Assembly (NCBI GenBank): GCA_037176905.1
Contig: JBBBWG010031953.1
Span: 255-43,712, forward strand
Direction of reading: 5' to 3'
DNA from: Azolla pinnata
Lineage: Eukaryota > Streptophyta > Polypodiopsida > Salviniales > Salviniaceae
Length of the DNA: 43,458 bases
This document shows positions 23,031 to 32,709 of the stretch, in pieces. Position numbers and translations under genes: made by a program. How positions within the stretch are numbered: the stretch's first letter is position 1; each line of letters opens with the position of its first letter. The notes beneath the pieces are model-generated. The model was not told the DNA's origin and ran no database searches. It worked only from the letters and a program-made list of their open reading frames with translations.

Positions 23031-25872
23031 CATTTCATGGCTGCAGCTTTACATATGGGGCATTCATTCTTTTGCGATAACCATTGCTTGATGCAGTCCA
23101 TGTGATGGTTGTGTCCACATTCCAATACCCCAAGTTCACAAGCTTCCACAAATTCTTCCTGTAAAAGATTCAGAGTTCGTAAAGCCATCTATTTGTGCAG
23201 TTCAACATCGGCCTTCAATACAATAAACGGAAAGACAATGCCCTATGTTTAGTTGATGTTGCTAGAAATAAATTAATATACCTGGCAAATGCTGCATTTG
23301 ATCTCAGTATCTTGAAGAGCACATGTAATATTTTTGTCTGGTGCTACATAGGAAGTTATCCTCATGCACTTTGCAATAGATTCCTCATTCAAGCCCGTGT
23401 TCACATTTCCAATCCTCTCTTCAAGAGCTAGGAGTTCCTGGTGATCAAGACATTGCAGAATGGAAAGCCTTAATTTATTTTGACAGCTTTTACGATAATC
23501 AACATCAGTACAATTGACATACCTCATAAGACATGTTGTCTATGTCTATCCGCATATCTCTGTAGTTATCATATAGACCAATTCCACCGAGTAGTAGGCT
23601 GGCTTCAAGCATGAGTATTTGCTACAAATCAGAGATAATAAGAAAATTAGGATTCTTTTGGAAAAACAATAAGGCATAAGGATGGAATATATGGCGTCGT
23701 TGATAAAAGAAGGAGAGTATTCTTCAGTATTATCAAAATCTACACATGTTTAACTTGAATGACAAGCTAATGTTGGAGCTAAATAGCAGAAATTGCAGTT
23801 AATACATATTCAACAGCCAGAATCCCTACGAGGACTTTCAAATATAATTACAAGAATTCTCTAATGACAAGCTAATTTAGCGGACACCTGCAACAACTAT
23901 AGAACAAAAACTTTGTCCACAAATGAACAGGAATATCCATTATGATTTCTGACTTCCAAAAAGAAGAACTTAAGATCGATGACAATACCAAAACGTTATG
24001 CCATTTGAAAAGGATTACCTCAGAGAGACGTTCAGCAGCGAGACGGGACTGAACCTCTCCACGAGACATGGAAGACCCAAAAGCTACAGTTTCTAAATCT
24101 GAAGAACCTTGCCGAGCACTTTGATGACTTCGTGTTGAAGAAGATAAACGCACCATGTGAGAGAAGTAAGAATCTGAGGTTAGAGTAGACACAGGCATGT
24201 GAACTGCAGAGCTTGACACAGAGAACATTTCAAACGGGGATAAGGGTAACGTTGGAGGCGGTCTTGCAGGAGGAGGACCAGAAATACTAGATCTCATATA
24301 ACGCATCTCCCTTGTTCCAGACAAAGAAGAACTAGATGAGATGGGCGTCCTTCTGTTTGGAACTCGGCTACCTGATCGTGATACCTCCATTTGATTTGTA
24401 TACAAACTTCTCCTTAGATCTTGTTGGTTGGTGGACAACTCATCTCCAAAGGGAGGAATTGATACAAGAAAAGGATTGTGCGAATAAGGCCCATCATCAT
24501 TGCTCTTGAAGGAGCGGGGACCTCTTCCCCTCCTATAATTTGCTGTTGGAACGGACCTGTTTTTTACAGATGGAGATGGAGATGCAGATGTACGAGTCTC
24601 ATTTCCCTGTTCAACTGAGGCTGTGGTTCTGTTATACCTTGTGTCCTTTTGAAGAAGAGGAGGAGTTACACTTAGCGGTGGAGAATACTCAAGCTCAGTG
24701 CTGCTAAGAGTTTCCTCTTGAGGTGTATCATTTTCAAAGTTTGAGTTTTGGTCTTCCACATCATAGCGAATCCCATTTTTAACATGCTCTTTACCCAGAT
24801 AAACATCCCTAGGGGTTTCTCCTCTACTACCATGGCCAAATGTTTTCGAGCTCTTTCTGAGAGTACGATGATCAATGATATCACTTGTCAAGCTTGTTGA
24901 AGAGGCAAATACATCTGAGGGTGAAGAACAAGCAATGCTATTCAAAGTAGAACTCGATAAAGATGGTAAGACATCAGATGCAGATGAACAAACTAAATTG
25001 CTCAATCCACCACGGCTGCTGTATACAGGATTACTATCTCTATTCCTTTGCCCTGAATCAGCTGATCTGACCTTATGCAAATTTATGGTTATTTTCTTTT
25101 TGCCTCTCTGATCACAGCCATCTGATAATGAAAATGAAGACTGGCCAATCTGTTTAGAGACATTTGTTATGTTATGGTTCTTTGGAAAATGAAGCATTTT
25201 CTCATGCGAGGGCTGTTCAGTTATTTCATTCTGATAAATCAGATTCTTATTGCTCTGTCTATAGTTCTTTTCAACATATAGAGGAGCTGAAACATCATCG
25301 ATATGTGGTGCTTTTGAAGAGGATCCTTTCCGTAGGAACTTATTGGAGAGGTGATCAGATGGAAAATGGTGTCCTCTGCATTGATCAGAGAGCAAAGCTC
25401 TATTTGTTACCTCATGGGAATTCACACCTTTCTGTGGCACAGATCGAACTGCCCAGCTTGGCATGCACACATCTTGACTATTAAATCTTCTGTTATCTCT
25501 GTCAGCTGATTTCTTCTTTGAGCCAGAAATACCAGTCTCTGTTGAGCCTCCCAAGTTCTGACACTCTGACTGGCTTCTTATGCGAGGATTTAGAGTTTCA
25601 TCCGCATCAATAGCTTCTGTATTTAATTCAGATATACGTACATCTGAAAAAACTGTCGAATCTTTCCTTCTGATCTTGTATGATGAAGATGAAATATTGG
25701 CACAGTTTTTCTTAGTAATTCTACTGTTCAAAGGATACTCTCCAACATTATAGGAAGATGTGAAACTTGGGTTACATATTTCATTATCCTCTAGATCTTT
25801 AGATGAGCTTACATGATTTATTCGCCTTTCATTGCTTGTAAGAATCCTTGATCTAGACTGCGAATAATGCAT
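23031..25872 (-). CDS. RING-H2 E3 ubiquitin ligase, MBR1/MBR2-like, 745 aa, four coding exons
   Basis: The protein should attach ubiquitin to nuclear targets; Arabidopsis MBR1/MBR2 act on the Mediator subunit MED25. Exons (minus, within a base or two): 25872-24019, 23621-23523, 23438-23283, 23158-23031. Residues 1-600 are Ser/Arg/Pro-rich and probably disordered, with an imperfect internal duplication near 285-325 (VCSSASDVLPSLSSS, then ACSSPSDVFASSTSL) and a PPPARPPPTLPLSP segment near 560. Residues about 600-700 hold the conserved pre-RING block RLAAERLSE-QILMLEASLLLGG, then DIDNMSYEELLALEERIG and LNEESIAKC. The RING is at about 699-741: CSIC, ECGHNHHMDC, KQWLSQKNECPIC, giving a full C3H2C3 set. 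The frame stays open upstream of the chosen ATG (IRRTSVVAQISSLD) to a stop near 25930, so an earlier spliced start is possible. Family is confident; substrate is inferred. Confidence 0.9.
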
Positions 25873-27775
25873 GTCTAGACTGCTGATCTGTGCAACAACA
25901 GAGGTCCTCCGAATGCTGTTTATCCTTGATTAAGACTTTAATTATGAATTTCTGTTGGATTCCACCTTTGCAGAAACGAAGACTCGGAGTTCAAATAAAA
26001 GAAATGATCTAGGCAGTTAAATAAATATAAAGCATTTACAAAGGCCAATGTTATTAAATGAAAAATACGTAAACCTCCACGAAAGAGAAAAATAGTCTGA
26101 TTCTTTGGATTTTTGACATAGATAAAATGAAGCATGAAGGCCGTATCATTATGAATGGAAATGCAATGCTATGCTGAGAAACCCCAATATTTCATAGTAG
26201 ATGATACCCATATACCACGAGTTGCTTATCATGTTCACCAAAAAAATGGACATCGATTCTAAATATTACTTTAAAAAGCGTACGGTAAAAATAAATCAGG
26301 ATACACTGGACAATTTGAGGGGCGGAAACCTACGTGATCAAAATGAGAAAGCGATCAAGACAACATTGAAAGAGAAGTTGACCTTAGTAAATAGTAAAAA
26401 TATTTGAAATGGAAATAAGAAAAATGGTTGCTTATGACACAGCCATGAGAAATACGGAATCCATCATAAGGAAATGTACATGGCAGAAAAGCAAGTTAGC
26501 TCTAATAATAGAACGTCGGTCAAAATAAGAAGCGTTTCAAACCATAACCAAGATATAATCTTTGAAAGGATGTTTTCTTTTTTACGAAAGTCTGATCTAT
26601 TTTGGAGGCAAATGGAAAACGCAGAATATAGAAGATATCTGCAGCTTGCAGGGATGAAGCTCCCAAAAAGACATAGCCAGACCATGGTTGTAAAGATTTC
26701 TTTTTTTTTTGGAAACGCCTTCTTACTGGGATGAACATAGGACACCACAATGTTAAAACCACTTTCCTTTCCAGATATCTTGAAAGAGTGAAGATGAAGC
26801 GTTCAAGACGCCATAGCTTAAGGGAAGGGTTTGAAGTTATTCCTATCTAGGAGGATTATTCTCAAATTGGCGTCGATGTCCATGGAATCAAAGAATAGAA
26901 GACGAATTAAAACAAAGAGAACGTAAATCTACCTGTGAGAAGGAATTTTCTGCCTCTGTCGCAAACGAACAAATCTATTCTTTTCGCCTGGATTTAATTT
27001 ATAAATAGCTGGAGGCAGTAATCTCCTTTTAATACTGCAAGAGGACAAAGAAGAAAGCCGTCGTCGTCGACATCTATGCAGCTCTTGGATGATTTCTTTA
27101 TAGTTTCACCATCTGCTAGACAGAGAGAGTGAGAGAGACAATGAAAGCTTTCTTCCGAACTTCAAAATCTGCAGACACAAAGAGGGAGGGAGAGAGAGAG
27201 AGAGAACGCAGTGTAGGTTTTCTTCAGATTTTTACCGGTCACAACAGAAATAATGAGAAAGGGAGATGCACAAAACAATGACAGCTTGCTTCAGTATTTT
27301 CACTAGTTTCTTGACAGAGAGAGAAAAGAGAGAGGCGAGAGGGAGAGAGAGGGAGAGAGAGAGAGGGAGAGAGAGGGAGCGAGATGAGACAATGACAGCT
27401 TTCTTCAGAAATTTACCATTCCTGACAGAGAAGCGGGGAGTGAAAGAGTAAAGGAGATGAAGAAATGCAGCGGAAAAAAGGCCTAACGTTCCTTTCGGAT
27501 GCTCTCACCATTGCCTTAATGGAGTCGGAGCTGCAGGGAGATAAACGATGGAAACAACGCAGAGAATGACAGGGAAAGAGAGCGTGCGATCGAGAGAGAG
27601 ATAACGGAAGATCCTCGAGGAAAGGGCGCTTGCGCAGGCGAGAACGGATCCTCCTCTTACCTGTCGTTTCTTCCGTTTCTTCTCCCTCCTCACTCTCTCT
27701 CTCCCTCTCCCTCTCTCTCTCGCTCACTCTCTCTGTCGAAGTCTGAGTGCGCAAAGGAAGAGAGGAGAAAGCTCT
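25873..27775 (-). promoter_or_regulatory. Probable spliced 5' leader of the RING gene
   Basis: The minus strand has a near-perfect donor at 27661 (GACAG|GTAAGAGG) after a purine-rich exon-like stretch starting about 27775, and a second donor at about 26933 (CACAG|GTAGAT). Together they suggest one or two non-coding exons and introns before the coding exon. AT-rich DNA between 25930 and 26930 shows no other gene. Exact exon limits are not resolved. Confidence 0.45.
27115..27440. repeat. Decayed tandem repeat with GA microsatellite expansions
   Basis: Four or so degenerate units share the order GACAGAGAGAG, (GA/GGGA)n, ACAATGA(A/C)AGCTT, CTTCAGA/CTTCCGA and a TTTACC/TTTCAC word. Units start at about 27118, 27175, 27245 and 27316, with a last partial near 27424. 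Different units have expanded different GA or GGGA stretches. Confidence 0.7.
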
Positions 27776-28620
27776 AGTCTGCCATGGCTGCTGCTTCCTG
27801 TGCGAACGTGGATCTTTTCGGCTCTCTCTCCGTGTTGAAGAAGATCAAGTACGAATGAGGAAGAAGACGACGGCAGACAGGAGAAAGCTCTAGTCCGCCA
27901 TGGCTGCTGCTGCTGCTGCTGCCTCCGGGTGCGAACGTTGGAGGTCTTCTGCGAGTCTCTCGCAGAGTTGTTGGAGAAGATTCAAGTACGAATGAAGAAG
28001 AAGACGACGGCAGAGAGGAGAAAGCTCTAGTCCGCCATAGCTGCTGCTGCTGCTTCCGGGTGCGAACGTTGGAGATCTTCTGCGCTCTCTCGCAGTCTGC
28101 TGGAGAAGATTCAAGCACGAATGAAGAAGAAGACGACGGCAGAGAGGAGAAGTTCTAGTCCGCCATAGCTGCTGCTGCTGCTGCTTCCGCGTGCGAACGT
28201 TGGAGATCTTCTGCGCTCTCTCGCAGTCTGCCGGAGAAGATTCAAGTACGAATGAAGAAGAAGACGACGGCAGAGAGGAGAAAGCTCTAGTCCGCCATAG
28301 CTGCTGCTGNNNNNNNNNNNNNNNNNNNNNNNNNNNNNNNNNNNNNNNNNNNNNNNNNNNNNNNNNNNNNNNNNNNNNNNNNNNNNNNNNNNNNNNNNNN
28401 NNNNNNNNNCTGCTTCCGGGTGCGAACGTTGGAGATCTTCTGCGCTCTCTCGCAGTCTGCCGGAGAAGATTCAAGTGCGAATGAAGAAGAAGACGACGGC
28501 AGAGAGGAGAAAGCTCTAGTCCGCCATAGCTGCTGCGGCTGCTTCCGGGTGCGAACGTGGGAAAATCTTCGGCGCTCAGATCGAGTACGAATGAAGAAGA
28601 CGACGACAGAAGGCGGAAAA
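27764..28620. repeat. Tandem array of ~116-137 bp units just upstream of the RING gene leader
   Basis: Units start with GGAGAAAGCTCTAGTC at about 27764, 27880, 28017, 28146, 28277 and 28506. Each contains CCGCCATAGCTGCTGCTG, GGGTGCGAACGTTGGAGATC, CTCGCAGTCTGC and GAAGAAGAAGACGACGGCAG. Inner units are nearly identical; the outer ones (27764-27880 and after 28530) have diverged, the usual pattern for arrays made by unequal exchange. The array abuts the probable RING first exon and may overlap it. In every unit the minus strand contains ATGGC(G/A)GACTAG, a Met-Ala-Asp-stop mini-ORF. Confidence 0.9.
28310..28409. other. Assembly gap of exactly 100 N
   Basis: The N run lies inside the tandem array, between a CTGCTGCTG run and a CTGCTTCC word of the same unit type. 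A round 100 N is the usual placeholder for a gap of unknown size, so the true unit number is unknown. Confidence 0.95.
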
Positions 28621-28654
28621 CAAAAACAAAAAGGAAGAATCACCTCCAATCCAT

Positions 28655-29095
28655 CACATACATGCATGCATGCGCGCGCGCATGCACACATACATGTACT
28701 CACACGAAGCATGCATCCATACATACATACACCCATGCAAACCACCCCCATGCACATCCATGCGCATGCGCACCATGCACCATGCACATGCATGCCATGC
28801 GCGGGGGGCAATCATCCATGCATGCATGCACCCATGCAAGCATCCGCACATATGCCTCCGCATGCATGTACATGCCGCTGGCCACGCAATGCATGCATGC
28901 ATGCATACATGCGAATGCCATGCATGTGTACCACCCGCCCATGCATGGCACGCATGCCTACGGGCGCATGCATGGCGTCAGCGTGACGTAGTCACGCGCG
29001 TGCGGCGCCCGCATGCTACATGCATGACGTCAGCATGACGCGCGCAGATAGCAGGCGCGCATGCATGCATGCATGCATGGTGGTCATGTGGATGT
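28655..29095. promoter_or_regulatory. CATGCA (RY-like) field with a TGACG cluster
   Basis: About 440 bp is dominated by CATGCATG, CATGCGC and CATACATA words; TGCATGCA palindromes recur. CATGCA is the core of the RY element bound by ABI3/FUS3/LEC2-type B3 factors. Between about 28975 and 29045 there are several TGACG/CGTCA motifs, including TGACGTCA (about 29025) and GTGACGTAGTCACGC (about 28983). It lies between the divergent RING (minus) and glucanase (plus) genes. It may equally be an expanded simple repeat with accidental motifs. Confidence 0.5.
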
Positions 29096-29204
29096 ACTGG
29101 GCATGCGGTGGTAAATTTCTCTTTTTTTTTTTTTTGTTTTTTGTTTCGTTTAACGTTACCCGCTAATTATTTAACTCTTTTTGGTTTCTTCTCATTCTGG
29201 CAAC

Positions 29205-29465
29205 GTCTACATACATACATACGCACCGGCACATACATACATAAATGCATACGCACACGCACATGCATGCCCACATACATACACACGCACGCACACATCC
29301 AGACATACATACATACATACGCACGCACGCATACATACATAAATGTGCATGGTATTTACAAAAATATGCGTACAAATTCGGCTATTTATTTGTCCATCAT
29401 TTATTTGTTTGTTTATTTATCTATTACCTATTTGTTTGTTTGTTTAATTTTTTACAAATATACTA
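29205..29465. repeat. CATA/GCAC tetranucleotide repeats, then TTTG/TTTA repeats
   Basis: Runs of (CATA)n and (CGCA)n occupy 29209-29345, followed by a stretch of TTTG and TTTA units at about 29385-29450. Frames that cross this DNA are repeat translations, not genes. Confidence 0.9.
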
Positions 29466-31849
29466 ACTAATGTTTTTGTAATTAGCGTTTGCCACCACCC
29501 ACAACTTTTCTTTTTTTTTAACCTAATCATTCTGATGCTTTGAAGCATCGACACACAGCGATCGATTTAATCGGCGAATCGAACACAATAAGATCGTCGT
29601 TAACCAAACCTTGAGCCTTGTGCCCTCACACTGACCTTTTCCCGAGTGCGAGTTTCGCTGGCTCCGGGGATTCTCGATCGAGTTCGCGGCGCGATGGCTT
29701 CAATCGTAAAGTTTTTCCACGGCTTTTCTATTCATCCAATTAACAAATCCGTCGATCATGATCTGGTTATTCTCCGCGTTGGATTAATGGATCTGTTAAT
29801 AGAAAAATGTTGGGCATCAGGTAGAGCGTAGATTACATTGGTGCACAAATCCTATGTCGATTTTTGCCTCGGGTTAAGCTCATAATACCATGGAAGATTA
29901 CATACATGCATATTATTATTAATATTTTTATTTTTTATTTTTTATTTTAGACCTTTTTTGTTTTAGGAGATCATAAGATTCTCGGTCCTAAAAGTAAAGT
30001 TTTTTTTTCCCACTATAAACGCTTCTAGAAGCTTCTAGAAAGTTCCAAAGCATTTCTGCGCAGCATTATCGCTGGACTCAATACAAGTCGAGCGATCCAT
30101 GCATCCAACGAATCCTCGACAGAACAATCGCATGTTGTGACAAAGAAGCATATGCCCAATTCCAGCGATCGATCGATCAATCGATCATAATTCCTAGAAC
30201 AAACCACGCGCAAGAGAGCGCTTTTTTCCATGGTCGTGAATGCACGACCTACTCGCCGATAACAATACATCTGATCGATTGCAACTATTGTGTGCAGTTA
30301 TAGACAAAGTTCAACACGACCCATGTGATGCTTCTTCACTCGACGACGTGCCTCTGCAAACCGAACGTTGATCATCCACGTGACCTTTCTGTACATATGC
30401 CATCACACCTCTGGATCGGATCGGATCACAGATTTGTTTTGTTCTCACATGCTCCTGCCAATGATATACAGATACATCACAGGAAACGAATTGTCAAACA
30501 TCTGATTGTCTCATCGTCGCCTTTTGTAATGTTGCCGTTACAACAACAACAATAACGTGGATGCGGTCTCCTCCAACGCGATATCTTTATTATTGTTCGA
30601 ACCAGCTCGCATCGAGAGGATTGAAGGCGATAGGGGGCACGAAGGAATCAACCAATCATGAAGTGTATGCTTCCATGTACATAGTGGGCATTTCTCGATT
30701 GATTCAGTAAACATTTTGGACGCGAAAAGCGTGATGCTCCCCTGCAATGCAACATTTCAACTAGCATTGGGATTACATGACCATGGATCATTCCAACTTC
30801 TTAAACACTACCATTTAACTCTTTGTGACATTAATAATTGCTGATGTCTTTTGAGTGCATGCTGATGTGTGTATAGTTTCTTCCATTCACCTTATTTGAG
30901 CTAGAGTTAAACTGATCTCAATTTAACGGGGTTTGATCTGATTGTAAGCAAAAACAAAACAAGAGCATATGTGAATATAAGAAGATATGGAGGCACTCAA
31001 AAGACGATGGGAGGATAAAAAAACAATGAAAATGTAACAAGATGATAATTTCTATTATTATGCAACGGAGGTAAAGTTTATTATATAGGGTCTAGAACTT
31101 CCTGAAAACTTCTGCATCAATGTTTACATAAGTGAGTTTTTCATAAGTTTTCTTTCTCATATGTAAAGCTTGGTGAATATAGTGTTCGCTTTAACCCTGT
31201 TTAAGGTGAACAACTCTAATTACGAAATTGACAATTCAACTATTTGTTGTCTCTTGTTTTCTTTCTTTGTCTCTCAATATTTACTCTCTCCCTATTGCTA
31301 TGCTCTTCTCCATCTGTCAATGACAATCATTTTACTGGTATAGTTGAATAGTAACATGTCCTTCGTGAGCTTATCCATTATTGGCACTTGCCAAAGCTGC
31401 ATGAATGCTAGTCGACGATCGCGTATTAACTATTTATATACATTGATGAGATTATTGTCTCTTGTATTTTGATGTAAGCATCGATTCCTGCATAATCATT
31501 TGAAATATAAAAACATACAATTAAATCAAATAAGACAGTGTTATGCTTAATATTAAACACCGTTAATGATGTTATGATTAACTGGAAAATGCACTAGAAG
31601 AAGCTTCAATACACTTGATCAAATCATTCATAACGACCGATCGATTATTCGGCTACATAATGAAAGGCAGATCTAAAATCCAACAAGGAGACTCTTATCT
31701 ACATAATGGGACAATTACGAGTGCAAAATTTTTAATTACACTTTGACGCCTATTGAAATCAGAAATTACAAATCAACACCCTAATCTTATCTTCCACTAA
31801 AAATTAACACCGAAGTAACTCCGTCAGTATGACATGAACTTATTCTATT
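29465..31849. other. AT-rich spacer without a recognisable gene
   Basis: I see no coding gene. Small frames (61-81 codons) at 29646, 30025 and 30325 have no recognisable motif. Visible items are a heat-shock element at 30023, a GATCGATCGATCAATCGATC cluster near 30165, a B-box-like GTTCGAACC at 30595 without a good A box, and AT-rich unique sequence from 30800 to 31840. Confidence 0.5.
30023..30045. promoter_or_regulatory. Perfect five-unit heat-shock element
   Basis: The sequence alternates TTC, GAA, TTC, GAA, TTC with exactly two bases between each unit (spacers TA, GC, TA, AG). Three alternating units suffice for heat-shock-factor binding; five perfect ones are rare by chance. A TATAAA word lies 8 bp to the left (30014-30019). 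No heat-shock gene is recognisable on either side, so its target is unknown. Confidence 0.75.
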
Positions 31850-32510
31850 CCTAATCACTTGTTGCTAATCAATTCTATCATTCTCTTACTAATCGCATCC
31901 GATACATCTCTTCTCATGTTCACTAATTCATTGCTCGATTTGATTAATAGAAACGCAATAATTGTAGAATCTAACGAATTTGTTGTTAATCGATCAATGG
32001 AATGTTAATTAATTGATTTGATTCCTAATCACTTCTCACTAATCGATTCTATCCTTCTCTCGCTGATGGCATCCGATTCAATCTCTTCTCATGTTTGCTG
32101 ATTCTTAATCCTCTTACCGCTATCCACTAACCGCTCCTTACTTCTCACTATTGTTAACTAATCGATTCCCTCACTAGATTTGATTAACAAAAGTTAGTAA
32201 TTTTGGAATCTAACATATCCATTTGGTGGTAATCAATTCATTGAATGTTAATTAATCGATTGTTATTCACGATCGCTTCTCGCTAATCGATTCTATCCTT
32301 CTCTCTCTAATCACATCCGATACATCTCCTCTCAAGTTCATAAATTCTTAATCCTCTTACAACCAACTACTAACTGCTCCGTACTCCTTACAACTGTTCG
32401 CTAATCGATTCCCTGGACCAGATTCGATCAGGAGAAGCTCGTAATCGTAGAATCTAATCCATCGGGCGATAATCGAACAACCGAATGTTAATTAAATTTA
32501 GTTAAATTAA
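31850..32510 (+). repeat. Three tandem copies of the ~240-bp R240 repeat abutting the glucanase gene
   Basis: Copies begin at about 31850, 32024 and 32268. Shared words in order are CTAATCGATTCTATCCTTCTC, CATCCGAT, TCTCTTCTCATGTT, CTTAATCCTCTTAC, TAATCGATTCCCT, GATTTGATTAA, GTAGAATCTAA and GAATGTTAATTAA. The first copy lacks about 70 bp in the middle. The last one ends about 200 bp before the glucanase start codon. Another copy sits at 21594. Confidence 0.85.
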
Positions 32511-32709
32511 TCATGTTTTGGTCAGTGATTCCTTTCCTTCCTTTTCACTGTTCCAAAAGAAAAAGAAAAAAGAAGAACATTCTTCTTCTTCGTCGTCTTC
32601 TTCTTCTTTCTTCTTCTTCGTCTTCTTCTTCGTCTTCTTCTTCTTCTTTCTTCTTTCTTCTTCTTCTTCTTCTTCTTGCGACACTGACTGTCTGCAGACG
32701 CGACGACGC
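32511..32709 (+). promoter_or_regulatory. Probable glucanase 5' leader with CTT tract and an upstream ATG
   Basis: A TTC/CTT/CGT tract (about 32580-32680) sits just before the start codon at 32710. CT-rich leaders are common in plants. ATGs at 32513 and 32518 open frames into the tract; the one at 32518 runs in frame into the main protein. The main ATG is preferred because it gives an ideal signal peptide. Confidence 0.5.

Noticed and set aside
27890-28474. Minus-strand frame with a ~43-residue peptide repeat (SSLPSSSSSF, ESSPADCERAQ)
   Set aside because: The period equals the DNA repeat, unit lengths vary out of frame at the ends, it crosses the N gap and resembles no known protein. Kept as a repeat array, not a gene.
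28420-29470. His/Met/Cys-rich frames over the CATGCA and CATA repeats, resembling metal-binding peptides
   Set aside because: The residues follow directly from CATGCA and CATACA words read in any frame on either strand.
30595-30603. B-box-like GTTCGAACC as a third SINE or a tRNA gene
   Set aside because: No convincing A box, cloverleaf or tail nearby.
30800-31840. AT-rich spacer as an old LTR-type element
   Set aside because: No paired terminal repeats, primer-binding site or coding remains that I could identify.
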